This document shows positions 35,601-48,400 of a stretch of DNA of 64,000 nucleotides, piece by piece. A model generated the notes under the pieces. It was not told where the DNA came from. It worked only from the letters and a program-made list of their open reading frames with translations, and made no database searches. The position numbers were made by a program, and so were the translations under genes. The stretch comes from Cunninghamia lanceolata (taxonomy: Eukaryota; Streptophyta; Pinopsida; Cupressales; Cupressaceae): positions 14,154,001-14,218,000 of the forward strand of contig BSBN01001807.1 in NCBI GenBank assembly GCA_027924645.1, given 5' to 3'. The stretch's first letter is position 1. Each line of letters begins with the position of its first letter.

Positions 35601-37549
35601 ACAATGATTGATGTTATTGAATTAAATATCTAATTATCTTCCAATTTAGATTTTTGGTAATTTACTTGCAAAGTAGCAGCCAATTTGCAACAGATATTTC
35701 ACAAGTTTTCCTGCCAACCACGTTTATCATGGATATGGATTTTTTAGAATGAACTGTAAGGCTCTTTTCCTAGAGACAATGATGAATTCTCAATTTAGTT
35801 CTAATGTGTTGACTTCTCCTTTTCTTTCCTCCTTGTACAGTTCTGGGGGCAGAAGAAAATGCAAAAAAGTATGTCAGCATTTCTTTCTTCTTATTATGCT
35901 TTATAAAATTGGATCCATGCCATCTCATGAAGTTTATTGACTATTTGATGTTGGTTTTCAGAATTTTAATTCAAAAAGAGGATTTGTATCTCCACCATGG
36001 AACATGAAATGGGAGAAAGTAGTTGAAGTCACCTCTGCACAGCGTTTCACATTAAGAACAGAGGTACAAAGTAATTGCAGTTTTTTTTTGTCATATCATA
36101 TGTATTATAAATAAATTGTTTTTAATTTTTAAACAAAAGAATATAAATATAAGTAGTTTATTGAGAGTTTTTATTTAATATATTTGTACATTTAAGTAAC
36201 CATTGGTTTATATTTTATATTCTAAATTAAGTTTATAATTTTTTTCATTTGTTATTTATATGTTATAAATTGATTTTGTTATATGTTTTTACTTATTTTA
36301 AAATGTATTTGAAATTTATATAAAAATATAAAGTTTGACAATTGGTGGTATCAAAAACATTAGCATTAATAAATGTAAATATATTATATTTTAATTTATT
36401 TAATGTTTTGTAGAAAAGAGGCCAAATAAAAAAACAACAATTTATGAAAAAGATACAACAAATATTAGATGAGGAGAAAAAACTTCGTATACCTCTTGCA
36501 CAAGGATTGCCATGGACAACAGATGAGCCACAAGTAAGCTGGATCTGTTAAGCCTAATTGAATCAAGGTTTATTATTGATTTTTTGTTATGTCAAAGTGC
36601 ACTTTATATTATTAGATTTTTAGAGGATGCTATTCTAATCATGTTTTTACTCTATGTTTTGAAATTGTTAGGTTTTGTCAAAACCCCCTGTGAAAGAACA
36701 AACCAAGCCATTAGATGTCAAACTTCATACTAAGATTAGAGCAATTGAACGAGCTCGATTTGATCTTTTAGTAAGGATTCTAATCCTAATTTATCTTGTT
36801 TTAATTTAAAAACATTTATATTTAAAACTTATTTTGTATTTAATTTTTAATTTTTAAATATTTCTTTCAAACCAAATTTCCAATATTTTTTTGATTTTAA
36901 ATATGTCTTTCAATTTTTCTTTCAAACCATAAATCTCAAATAGGAGCCCTAATATTCAAATTTAATCTTTGCTATCTGGTGTTTACATTTGAATAGATGA
37001 AAGAAAAATTCTATTTGCTTGAACAACAAAAATTAGAAGAAGAAAGGCTTCAAAAGGTACTATTTTATTATAGAAAGTTTGTTTTTATGATTTGTAGGTT
37101 TTATAGTTTAGAAGAGATTTAAAATCCTATATTACATCGCATTAGTATTTGATTTATTAATATAATTCAACATTATATAACCTATAAAAATATTTATTTA
37201 ATTATCAATCAAAATAATTAATATGTGATCATTCTTGCAGCTTTTTCAGGAAGAAGAAATCAAGATGTTGAGAAAAAGAATGATCCCTTATGCTCAACTC
37301 ATGCCATATTTTGATCATCCATTTATACCAAAAAAGTATGCTTTACAAATTTATAAATTAAAAATGTCAATCTTTTAGATAATAGTTTTAAAAAATTATT
37401 AAATTTTATTTTCATCACTAAACATTAATATAATTTTATAAGTTGTTTCTGACAGGTCATCAAAATCTGCAACAATTCCAAAGGAGCCCAAGTTCCACAA
37501 TATTCATCACACAAAATGTTTGGCACGAAATTTCAGCTTACACACTTGA
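32690..37549 (+). CDS. TPX2: TPX2-family spindle assembly protein with duplicated central module
   Basis: TPX2 proteins bind microtubules and help build the mitotic spindle. I read 12 exons: 32690-33237, 33591-33618, 33711-33812, 33943-34062, 34208-34533, 35841-35868, 35962-36063, 36414-36533, 36672-36770, 36997-37056, 37241-37335, 37456-37549. All introns have GT and AG ends and all phases fit, giving 573 aa. The central module (VTSAQPFRLRTEERGQIKK, RIPLAQGLPWTTD, KLHTKIRAIERARF) occurs twice, at residues 193-299 and 385-491. The C-terminal TPX2 domain follows: a Glu-rich helix, then IPYAQLMPYFDHPFIPKK and PKEPKFH. Exon 5 joins the end of the first module straight to an exon 1-like Ser/Gln-rich segment at residue 300. 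The start ATG lies in AATCCATGGC. Standard plant TPX2 has one such module, and I saw no clear Aurora-binding N-terminus. It could be a TPX2 paralogue rather than TPX2 itself. Confidence 0.88.
32978..33237 (+). repeat. 84-bp coding repeat in TPX2 exon 1
   Basis: Units starting AGCTCTCAATCATCA occur at 32978, 33062, 33146 and 33206 (spacing 84, 84, 60). They encode SSQSSVSSEYK and HHKNEDDHSDGMQ repeats. A related single unit is in exon 5 near 34511. The last unit ends in the exon 1 splice donor. Confidence 0.92.
34675..35620. other. Insertion of about 950 bp in TPX2 intron 5
   Basis: Introns 1 and 5 are duplicates of each other. Both have CACTATGTTAATTGGTT near the start and CCAATTTAGATTTTTGGTAA near the end. 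Intron 5 has about 950 extra AT-rich bases between these blocks. I could not identify terminal repeats or a target duplication. Confidence 0.65.
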
Positions 37550-38296
37550 AATACTATCAAAAGTTGTGAGAACTTAGCACTTCTATTACATGAGAAGTAA
37601 TTTGTAAGAATATGGATTCATGGAGAGTATATTTCCGTAGCCTAGATTATATCATATTTTCTTTTTCAAGGTTGATTGTGAAGGTATTGGAACTTGTAAT
37701 TAAGTAGCATGTATAAGTTAGATTTTTCTTAATATATTTTTTACTATGTAAAGGGGTGTTTTTAATCTTAATTAATTTTAGGTATTGTGAATAGGGTTAA
37801 AAGTTCAAAGGATGCATCATTAATATTTTGTTTATTTCTCCAATTCACAATGTCCCATCTATTGTAGATTATTTTACTAGTTTATTTTTTAGGTTGTGTT
37901 GAATCATAGATAGCCACAACTAGTTTCCAGTCTTAATGTTCTTCTTTTAAGTAAAATTTTTAATTTATTTACAAAGTGTAGGATGGTGAGGACAAATAAC
38001 TTTTTCTGTATTTCTATCTTTATATTAACCACCTATAGGCCTATTAACTCAAAAATGTATTTCTAACTATTAACAGTAAGTATTTAAAATTATTCTAATA
38101 AAAATATATATAAGTAGATTTCACCAAATATACTATACTCAAATTTATATAAAATATTAATAACCAATATAGTATGCTAATAAATCCATACAAAACTTAA
38201 TATTCATATTCATATTAATAGCATATGAATATGAAATATAACTTAACCCCAAAATTCAATTATCACTATAATCTAAATTTCTTATATGCTTCAAAG

Positions 38297-38735
38297 AAAA
38301 ACTAATATTTAATTCCCTTGGTCAATTTTCAACCTCTAAAATTATAACTTATTGAATAGACAATTTTCTCCCTACATATAAGACATATTTTCTAGGCCCA
38401 AATAACTCTACATATTACACAGAAGTTTTAAATATTTAATATTGTCCTCAATAAATTACATTTATACCACAATACAAGAATAGAGAAATTAACAATGTGA
38501 AAAAGTAAAACTAATATTTAATTCCCTTGGTTAATTTTCAACCTCTAAAATTATAATTTATTTAATTGTCAAGTTTTTCCTCTACATATAAGATATATAT
38601 TTTCTAACCAATATTTTAGAGTGGCCCAAATAACTCTACATATTACACATAAGTTATAAATATTTAATATTGGCCTCAATAAATTTCATTTATACCCCAA
38701 TATAAAAATAGAGAAAACATCAATGTGAAAGTATT
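38297..38735. repeat. Tandem duplication, 2 x about 210 bp
   Basis: ACTAATATTTAATTCCCTTG at 38301 recurs at 38510 together with the following sequence through TAGAGAAA and AATGTGAAA. The second copy carries a short extra stretch. Confidence 0.85.
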
Positions 38736-39170
38736 TCTTAGAATAGTTTAAGTTCTCTAAATTTATATAACAATATATTGTAGTTTCCTTGTATCTTCTT
38801 AAGGTTTAGTTTTATTTATTCATAAATAAATTTTCAATGCTTGGTAAATTTTACCATCTTATTTAATATTTTTTTCTTCTTTTTTCCTCTTGAACTTAAA
38901 AATTTTATTATTTATGAAAAAATTATTGATATGAATATAAAATATGTACTAATAATAGTGATATCATAATTAACCATAATCTATATACACCTAAACTATA
39001 ATTATTTACTTAAGATATGTAACAAATAATTCTTCAAGTAAAAGAGAGTGACTACTGTTAAACAATAAAACAACTCTTAAATAACAATAAAATTACTTTA
39101 AGTAAATATACTAATGAAATAGTAAAATAAAGTAATTTAAGTAACTAATATAGATTTATAACGTTTTTAA

Positions 39171-39745
39171 ATGTATTGAGGATAATTTTTACACTTTGCA
39201 CTTTTCATTGTTTAACCCATAGTTTTCTATTTTTTAAATTATATCATATTTTACAACCCATATATACATTAATAATACATATAAATTTTAATCTCATATT
39301 TATTTACTCTAAGCTTTAATTCCTTATAGTTTATTTTAAACTAAAATAGTTTTATAACTTTTTTTTTCTTATGTATTGAGGATAATTTTTACACTTTGCA
39401 CTTTTCATTGTTTAACCCATAGTTTTCCACTTTTTCAATTATATCATATTTTACAACCCATATACATTAATAATACATATAAATTTTAATCTCATATTTA
39501 TTTACTCTAAGCTTTAATTCCTTATAGTTTATTTTAAACTAACCTAGCTTTATAGCTTTTTTTCCTTATGTATTGAGTGTAATTTTTACACTTTACACTT
39601 TTCATTGTTTAATCCTTAGTTTTCCACTTTTTCAATTATATCATATTTTACAAGCCATAAATACATTAATAATACATGTATAAATTTTAATCTCATATAT
39701 TTTTTACTCTAAGCTTTAATTCCTTATAGTTTATTTTAAATTATG
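39171..39745. repeat. Tandem repeat, about 3 x 198 bp
   Basis: ATGTATTGAG starts units at 39171, 39371 and 39568. Each contains TTACACTTTGCACTTTTCATTG or a close variant. A truncated fourth start lies at 39743. The unit size is close to that of many plant satellite repeats, but only three copies are present. Confidence 0.88.
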
Positions 39746-42700
39746 TATTGATATACTAATAAATATTTATGTTACCATTTTTAGTTCAATATTAAATTTA
39801 TTTTAAATTTACATCTCTTTATCTTATACTTTAATTCAACATTTATAATCTTTATTTTTAAAAAATGGGGAGAACCTAAAATCTTAATAAAAATATTATT
39901 CTTAATAATAAAACATATATTATATTATATTTTACAAATGATATATTTTTTCAACTGAGTTCCCATTATTAATATGAAGAATATATATTCAAATACAATG
40001 TAGTATTGATTTAGGAAATCATTTTTTTTATAAATAATATTTAATCAAATACAATATTAAACTTTTAAATATAAAATACCAAGAGAAAATATTTTCATTA
40101 TCATCTTCAAATATTTCATTTGAGATTAAGAAGTGAAGTAATGCTTATTGAGATAAACATCGAAAATAATTCCACATGCTCTAGACGATTAGTGGTGTAA
40201 CTATGTCACACTCTACGATCGATACATGTGTAAAAACATAGCATGTGCCTAAATGCACCACAAGCTCTGACTAGGACCATCTCAAATGTACTCTATACCT
40301 CGAGTTAGATTAACTATGTCCTCTCCTATTCCCATGGCCTACTTACCAAACCATTGTCTTCTAAAAGTCAACCCAAAAAATATATATGTATAAGGAATAT
40401 AATTACTAATTTTATTTGCACTGAATCACTCAAATAGGAGTGTTTTTTAATTTTTATAAGGTTCTTTTAACCTTTTAACTTTTTTTTTCATATTTTTTAC
40501 ACATCTTTTTTACTATTAAATAATTTACTTTTCTTTTCTCTCTTTTTTATTCTTTAGTAAAACTTTATAAATTTATTTGTTTAATTCTTTTTCTTGGGGA
40601 AAAAGTCCTATAACATTGCACTTAGAACACACCAAAATTGCTTGGCTATGGAAAACATGTAACTAACACATTAATGAATGAGAACACAATATATTTAATA
40701 CAAGGATAGTTGGGGAAATAGAAACAACATAATATTTTTTGGAATTCATTTTGTTCGATTTACAAATCAAATCTCTAGAAAGTTTTCTTGAGATAAATAG
40801 AAAATCCAAATAAAAAATAATATCTTATCCCCAAACAACCAAATCACCTGCATAAAATATGACACTCAAACCACATAAACACAAGCTACACATTATGGGA
40901 ACTAGTCTTCACGAATATGTAATTAAGAATAGGGAACCACAATACTCCCCCAAACTCCCACATATATGATATTTTATGCTCACACATGGACATTTAATCC
41001 AAGACAAAATAGAATTTGTTTTCCATAATGTAAACCCTAATTGCCTTAGACACCACAACTAGCATTTTTATGGACCCATACTATTTTAGTTACATGAAGA
41101 ACTATTTCCATTATTTTTTTGCACAATTGCATATAGTTGAATCTCACCATCTAAATTCCAAATGAACTTCCTAAAACATCTTTTGTTTATAATCATCCAA
41201 GATAAAGAAGGAGCATATACCACACAACAACATGTTCACTCTAAGCATAAAGCTAACACCAAAATAGAAAAATATTAGTTGCAACATGCCACTCCAAAAC
41301 AAGAATTGTAAATAAAGAAAGTCAAAGACTAAAATCAACACAAAAAATCATAGATCTCAAAAAACTAAAAGTGATAAAAAATAAACCCAAACAAGCTACA
41401 CACCTAAAAAAATCATTAGTCATGTAAGAAAATCAAGGAATGTGCAATATTCACCTAGGTACAAAAGTAGGAAGATTTGAAACTCAAAAGATTTACCCAC
41501 AAACTTTCTTTCTATGAACCCTTTTGATAGCACGAGACCTTAAAACTCATTCTCTTCTCCCTTATACACACCAATAACTAATTAGTTGGTTTCTTAACCT
41601 CAAACAATTTTCTATAGACTATCTGTCACCATAGTGATAAACCCAGGCAGGAATATAAGAATCACACATTAAAAGTCATAATAAACATCTTATGCTTAAA
41701 CCTAGTTAGGCGACAGGAACTGTTATCACATATGCAACAGGAATATACACTTGCTGTGTAGCAACATGAACTTATTCAAATAGATCATAAGCATGATACA
41801 ACATGAACAACTGCAAGGCATCCATAACACACAAACATGGCTTTATTTATTTCATAAGATGCTTACAATGTTAATAACTATTTCTAGAATGCAAGTTCTA
41901 ATCTAACTATACTTACCCTATCCACTTCAGCCTGTGTGGGGTCTTTTTCTCTACATAATAGTTTATTTTCTTCTCACAGCAAAACTTGTTCTCTTCTTTC
42001 CTTGGTCAGACTTCTTCTATAATTGGCCTGTCATCCAAAATTGGCCTCCTCCTTTTGTCACCTCTAACTAGTTATTATACTACCCACTATTCACCATTGT
42101 TCAACTTTGATTCTTGAGATTTCATCCTCTAATCTCTATCATGCCTTTTTCTTTTCTTCATCAAATAACTTCCTTGATCGGCCTCCCTCCTTCTATGCAG
42201 CCTTTTACCAACTAGCCTTGTAGATTGGCCTTTCTCATTTCGGCTTGCCACCAACACCTCTAAATCAGTCTCTTCACCTTTTTATTGGCCTTCTTGCCTC
42301 TTTCTGTTGACTGCTTCCAGATTGGCCATTGTTTTAATTAGCCCTCTTCTTATCGACCCCCTTCCTCTTCATAGAGAGGATTTCTTTTCTTGCCAATGGC
42401 TATTCCACCGCACTCTACTCCTTCACAGTGATGTTATTCTTGTTTTTTTTCATTTGCCTAATTCTTTTGTTGCCATTATAGAGAGACTTCTTGTCTTCTA
42501 CCTACCATGATCTTGTTGCTGAGCATTACATGCCACCTTCTCAAACAGTCTCCAAATCAATTAAGTTAACTACTCAAACCAGCATGTAGTGCCCCTCACC
42601 TTGCTTTCGTCAGACCGATAGTATTCGTAGTAGGATTAGATATCATGACATGGATTCTTTGTTACTACGTTGAGTTGTTTATGGACCTATTTCTAGGATG

Positions 42701-43730
42701 ACGATTGATGATATTGGATTATTGATATTTTATGTTTCATAGTTTGATGGACATATGTGATATAATGGATTAATGTTATTTCTGAGTTTAATGTGATATT
42801 TAATCAGGGTTATGATGCTTTAACAATAATTGTTATACTAGATCCTATTGTTATTGACTGTTCTATGTTCTTGTAGACAACTGAATATTTAATTGTGGAT
42901 GTATGTGAACAGAACAGTGTTGCATTACTCGTGCCTGAGTACCCTGCCACGCTACGATTTCTGTTTGCTGTGTGCATGACTTCATGTTTATATATATATG
43001 TGTTTAACTTTGAGGTTTGCTGCAGGATGCAGGTACCAGGCATCGACTCCACCTGAACTAGTAGGTCTGAGCGTGCCCTAGCCAATGGAATTGTTGATGG
43101 GAGTTAGCATAAGGTTCCCTAGTTATCCGTCATCCTTGTAGAGGATAAGTCTTTAGTCTTGCGTCTAGTCATTGTTCTCAGTTTCGTTTGTTTCCATGGG
43201 TTGTCATCTTGTTTTCTCTACATGCTTTATGGTTGAGTAATTGCTTGATTATGATTGGTTAATTGTGGTATATAAATAGAAAAATTTAATTAATGATTAT
43301 TAAATAGATTTATAAATAATTATTAGTTGTTATATAACAAATATATATTAAATATTAAATAAATAAAAATAAATAATTAAGGAGATAAAGTAGTTATAAA
43401 GTGTCATTATAGTTATGGAATTATTCTATTATTAATAAAATAAACTTGAAAGTAAATATATGTGGCCAAGTAAATAAATGATTAAATAAAGTAATAAATA
43501 TTTATGAGTTGTTATATATTAATATCAATATAAAATACTAAATTAAATAGAGTAAAAATTATAAGTTGTATTTTATTAAATAAAAGTTACCCTTGAGTAA
43601 ATAAAAGAATCGGGGTTATATTGTAAGGTTATTAAAAAATTAAATGAATGTAGGCTGTATTTTCCTTGTCGGTCGGCATTGGATCGTGTGTTTCCCTAAA
43701 GGTGGAGTACAAGCAATTAGGGTGGGGGAT

Positions 43731-43740
43731 ACTATAAAAC
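43731..43740 (+). promoter_or_regulatory. Probable LTR TATA box
   Basis: ACTATAAAAC is followed by a purine-rich stretch (AGCAGAGAGAAGAAG). The related solo LTR has TTTATAAAA at the equivalent place (53907-53914), and the sister LTR has it near 51060. Confidence 0.55.
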
Positions 43741-44201
43741 AAGCAGAGAGAAGAAGAGAAGGGGAGGAGATAACGGAGTTGGAGATCTGGCAAGGAGAAC
43801 GGAGCTGCGAAGAACAGATTGAGGTCATTGTAGCATTAATAGGTTCCTTGAATTGTAATAATGTTATTTTCTCATCTTGTATTCAAGGATTATATCTAGG
43901 GTTTTTATTCTGCGCATTCCTCTACTCATTCAAATCATTTTTAAGTTATTCTATGGTCATTATACTTTGAATTTCCATAAGATCCAATTCATCCCTGTCG
44001 AGTGTATTTGCTGTAAAATTTGTAAGGCCAATGATGATAAAAGTTTGGGCTTGTCTCTCAAAACATTCGCAGTGACCACGCAAGAGCTTTCGCCCTTGCC
44101 TGGGCTTGAGAGTTGATGCTGTCAAATTCTTCTTTGGATGACTGAAGATTTCCTTTTTTCTCTGTGCTTTTTCATTTATTGTTTTCTCCAATCTCCCACC
44201 T

Positions 44202-44531
44202 GTGAATGCGGTCCTACAGAAGAAAAATACTGCAGAGAAAAGTGATTATAATGCCTCGAGTAGGAGCCCAAGCGAGGTAGTGACATTCCAAGTGCAAGGA
44301 AGAGGGGCAGGTCTACTCATTACTCATCTGAATGTATCCTCCAGCTCAAGTTGGAGGGATATGTTGATGAAAGGGCTGGAAAGGGATAAGTATCTTGTCA
44401 ATCGCATGCTTTCCCATGTTCCTAAAAATAACAATGCCACATTTTCTCCTTTAAGGACAACTGCCTTCAACATTCCCGTTACATCAGGAGATCTCATTAA
44501 CCCCTCTATCTTTCGGAACTCATCATACTAG
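44202..44531 (+). other. Conserved open frame of 109 codons next to the captured exon
   Basis: The frame begins MNAVLQKKN and is open in both LTR copies (also 51531-51860). It lies about 50 bases upstream of the captured carrier exon. It is Ser/Asn-rich with no domain I recognise. It may be upstream sequence of the captured gene, such as its 5' untranslated region or promoter, rather than a protein-coding unit. Confidence 0.3.
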
Positions 44532-44578
44532 CCACTTCTGCATTGATGTTTGAGGAAAGGGAAGTAGGGCGATATTCA

Positions 44579-44773
44579 ATGGCATAGAGCAAAGAGGCGG
44601 CGGTGGCAACATTCGTTAACCTAGCGGAGGAGGCCAAGCTAGCGAACGAAGGGGTGAAATCCCCTAGTCATGCTGTTCTCACTGTCTACAAATTCCTCGT
44701 AGGGGGCGGCGTGGCAGAGGGGGTGTTCCGCTCTGCTGTGGCTCCTTTAGAGAGACTAAAAATTCTGACTCAG
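44579..44773 (+). pseudogene. Captured first exon of ADNT1-like mitochondrial carrier
   Basis: From ATG 44579 the frame is 65 codons long and ends exactly at CAG|GTTAAG, a good splice donor. After an in-frame TAG at codon 3 it reads VATFVNLAEEAKLANEGVK, then SPSHAVLTVYKFLVGGGVAE and SAVAPLERLKILTQ. This is the start of the plant adenine nucleotide transporter ADNT1 (SLC25 mitochondrial carriers), which exchanges AMP/ADP with ATP across the inner membrane. The PLERLKI stretch matches the first Px(D/E)xx(K/R) carrier signature. The bases after the donor are probably captured intron. Later exons were not found. It sits in the R-U5 part of the LTR and is repeated in the 3' LTR. Confidence 0.8.
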
Positions 44774-47700
44774 GTTAAGCATCTAGTTAATTATGTTGAG
44801 ATTATATGCATAGTGCCACTTTTTTAGATGTCATTTGAGCTTCTTAAAATGATACAACTGACCTCTGCTTGTCATACCAAGTTGATAAATTAATCCTGTT
44901 ATATGAATATTGGATGATAAAGGAAATAAATTGTATAAATTTTCAGATTACCAACAAAGTTCAATGGGATTGCCATGTTTATCATATACAGCATCGTTCC
45001 ATGTTCCTAAACATCTTTAACCTGAATACAAAAATATGGAAGTACGAATCTCATTGATGAATGTAGAAATTAAATATCTAGTATGCAAACTATTGTTTTG
45101 TACAATGAAAATAGTAGATCCTCTATGCAAGTTATTATAGGTTGCTAGGATGTTGCAGTTAGCTGAAAATCAAAGTAGCATAAAAACTGTTAGGTTAAGT
45201 TTCAGTATGAAATATTTTGAGGAGAATGTTACCTATAAAAGTATTCTTGCACTTGTAATGGTGTGTCCAGGGAACGATTCTCAACTCAGATCCGAATCAA
45301 GTGTGTGTGAAACGTGAATCATGTTTGCTGAGATGGCATCGCCTTCCTCTATGGATGTTAATTTTTTGATGTGGCACATATATAATTGGGACCTACATTT
45401 GAGACCCGCTCAACGAATCCTTTTTTGTCTAGATCAGGTAATCATTAAATCCATGAGATAACATCTCCTTGTGGTGATCATCAAACCGTTCACGAACCTG
45501 GTCTATGCGATTGGATGTTACACTGAATATATAGTTAGGTGTTTGTCTTTTAGTCCACAACTGCGTATATAATTATTCATCGGATATTTTAGTTACCAAT
45601 TTCGTTTCTAAAGAAGGTTAACCTGGCACACATTTAAACAACTGTAGATGTAAAGTAATAAGGGTTACAAATGTGATCAAGGTATGTATAGTTTCCATCC
45701 ATTAACCCAGCATGACTGTGTGCGCAACTAGTATGGTCAAACATGCACACATAATGGCCACGGTAGTTGAAATGCAATTAAGGGTTTCAAAGTGATTGAA
45801 TTATGTATAGCTCTCATGCACCCAATTATCGTCCCTATTATTTACTACAGGATGTAGGAATAGCATACATTCAATCTACAGAAGGTTGAATCTGCAAATG
45901 TTAAGCTCTCTAAAGTTCATGCTTATAGAAATTTCTCTGAACAATTCTCTAAAACCTAACCCGGAGTGGCATCTTCAGTCCATAATATATTTAGGGTTCA
46001 ATGTCTTTGGTACAATAATAATAGTAATATTAATATTAATGTTATTATTGTTATCATTACTATTATAATTCTAATTATTTATCGTTATTGTGTATTATTA
46101 CAACAATAATTATTATTATTATTTTTACTATTATTAGCATTAATTCAAAACGGAAAGATGTTGACCAAATAACCGATTTTATAATAATGTTATTGAAATT
46201 TCATTGTAGGAATTATTAAATTTTATGATAGGATAGTGTGTTGTTCATAAACATTTGTTGTCTTATCATCATAAATGTAAATTAAATATTATAATTAAGT
46301 TGAGTAATTCATTTAGGTTAAATTGTTGAAGTTTATTTGGTCAAACCATTTTCTTTGTCTATAGTTGAGAGAAATATAATAAAGAAAAATTAGATGATCG
46401 GGATTCTATAGTATTAATACAATTGTTAATTAAAAGATAAATGAGGGGATTAGAGAGTTGATGTAACTCGGTAATGATTTTATTACGAAGGTTGTCAATG
46501 AAAATTTGGCTTATAGGTATAAAGTTAGGTGTATCTACATTGTATTGAGAAGGAGTTTTAGTATTGACCCTAGAATATTATATTGAATTGAATGATTTAA
46601 GTTAATTTGATTAAAAGAAAATCTATGTGACTATATACTAATGGTGGATGAAATTTAATTTAACTGACATTGTGTTTTAATATGATTTTTGTATAATGAT
46701 CTTGTTAAGATAAAATTTGATTAGATTCGAGATTTGTCGTAAAAGTTATTCTTTGGCAAATGGTTGTTTAATTATAAATTGTAAATGTAATTTGTATAAA
46801 TTGGTCATTGGTCACAATAAGGTCTGGTCGCCGAGGTTAGTTTTCCAGAGGCCTCGAATGTCATGTCTTGATTTCGTATGGTATGTTGTAAATGCATGAA
46901 GCTATGTAAAAGGTCCTTCATGGATGTTATGATTTATTTATTTGTCGAGATGTTGTGTTGAAATGGACAATGGGGAGGCATTGGTATCTGTAAAGGAGAG
47001 TTTTGCTTATGATTTGCTCACTTGGAAGATATGGACAATGTATTGTGAAATTGTCCTTGGGATTAAGTTGGTTTGCAAGATGGTAAATACCTTGCAAGGT
47101 TCATGTATAATTATTGTTATAATGCTTTATGTCTTGCTTGATGGTTAGGGTTCCTAGTTGCAGGTAGGGGAGTGGCTCTCAATGGGGGCTGGAGCCCAAA
47201 GTGGCGTCCAGGACAACCCATGTGGGAGTTTGATAACTCAGTGATAACCTAAATAACGAATTAGGGGGTTGGGTAGTTAATCACACTAAATGAAGATAAG
47301 TGGATGCCTCACTCATGGCTCAAGTGCTCGTTTAGGCTTGAGATGAGATGAGAAGGCCTGGAATGGCAAGATCAACTACCTTGTCCTCACGAAAGGTATG
47401 TTGATTCCGCATGAGCATTGTATGGGGGCCGAGAGTCGGGAGAGGTTGCCAGGACAACCCAAGATGGGGGCCGGGGCCTAGGAAGGCTTACCAGGACAAC
47501 CCATGACAAGCCATGTGATGACACTTCTCCCTACTGCAGCCTAGCATTCCCTAGTTGTACTCTCCCCATTCGTTATGTGCTTGCCTCTGGAAGTGTTGTT
47601 AAGTTGTTTGTGTTAATGACTTGTGTTGTTGGAGTTATGTGTTGTCTTGTGCTTATAGTCTACTGTCTACCTGACTGTATGTTGTAGTGGGAACCTTATG

Positions 47701-48252
47701 TTAACTCCTAGCTCGGGGGGTGGACCTTAGGGTTCCACATGGTCGGGTGGAAGAGCTATTATCCATTGGTTTTTCTCCTTGCTATTGTTCGTGTGCGAGG
47801 ATGAGGTACCTTGTGTATCAATCGTCAGATCTTGTACCAGATATGAAGTAAGTAATTTGTATTCATGTACTTGTCTGTGTATCAGTTGATTTATAATGTA
47901 TGTGATCAGAAGGTGATAAGTAACAATGAAATGATGTACTCATGTGTGAAAAGAAATTGTAATTATGTACTAGATCCTGATGATTACTTATCTGATGTTA
48001 TGGAGATGTAGATGTTTATTGGTTAAATGCAATAGGTTTAGAATGATCTATTAATGTTAGTTAATGATGTTTGTCAGAATGTTGTTTGATTTGTCAAGTA
48101 ATGCTCCCATGTTATCTTAGAGTAACAAGTTGGTAGTTTTATGATGTGCAATGATGTGTTAAACATTACTTTATTCTTTAAAAAAAAAATTTATTCTGTT
48201 TTGCTTAGCGTAGATGTGTGTTCTCTAAGGTGTTCATGCGGGACGTTACATC

Positions 48253-48268
48253 TGGTATCAAAGCTAAG
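48253..48268 (+). other. Primer-binding site (Met tRNA type)
   Basis: TGGTATCAAAGCTAAG follows the 5' LTR after two bases. It matches the initiator Met tRNA site TGGTATCAGAGC except for one base. Confidence 0.85.
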
Positions 48269-48400
48269 TTTCTAACACTGGGTAGTATGGTTTTATATTA
48301 GCCCATTAAGCTACACTAGTTGCTAAACTCTGAAAAATATATTTATCCGTAGTCCTCGCCTAGCAACCTGAAGTTGTTCTTGGGTATGTTGTCCAAAAAG

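Larger units (their letters stand above)
37550..42579. other. AT-rich intergenic DNA
   Basis: No gene was recognised. The 3' untranslated region of the TPX2 gene should occupy the first few hundred bases. The interval holds the two repeat arrays listed separately. From about 41900 the plus strand is T/C-rich with repeated TTGGCCT words of unknown origin. Confidence 0.6.
42585..48250 (+). repeat. 5' LTR, 5666 bp
   Basis: The LTR starts TGTAGTGCCCCTC and ends GGACGTTACA, two bases before the primer-binding site. The probable promoter (ACTATAAAAC, 43731-43740) puts about 1.15 kb in U3 and about 4.5 kb in R-U5. The R-U5 part holds the captured carrier exon (44579-44773). An AAT/ATT microsatellite lies at about 46010-46140. 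A block at 47155-47760 (containing CCAGGACAACCCAAGATGGG) is strongly conserved in the related solo LTR. A short ORF at 47418-47687 is conserved only because this block is. Confidence 0.9.

Noticed and set aside
43946..44191. Minus-strand ORF of 81 codons, also present at 51275-51520
   Set aside because: It lies antisense in the LTR, has no motif, and is duplicated only as part of the LTR.
47418..47687. Short ORF (MYGGRESGE...) repeated at 58270 and 61185
   Set aside because: It sits in a conserved LTR block. Its C-terminal half diverges and the frame is not kept in the solo LTR, so nucleotide conservation explains it.
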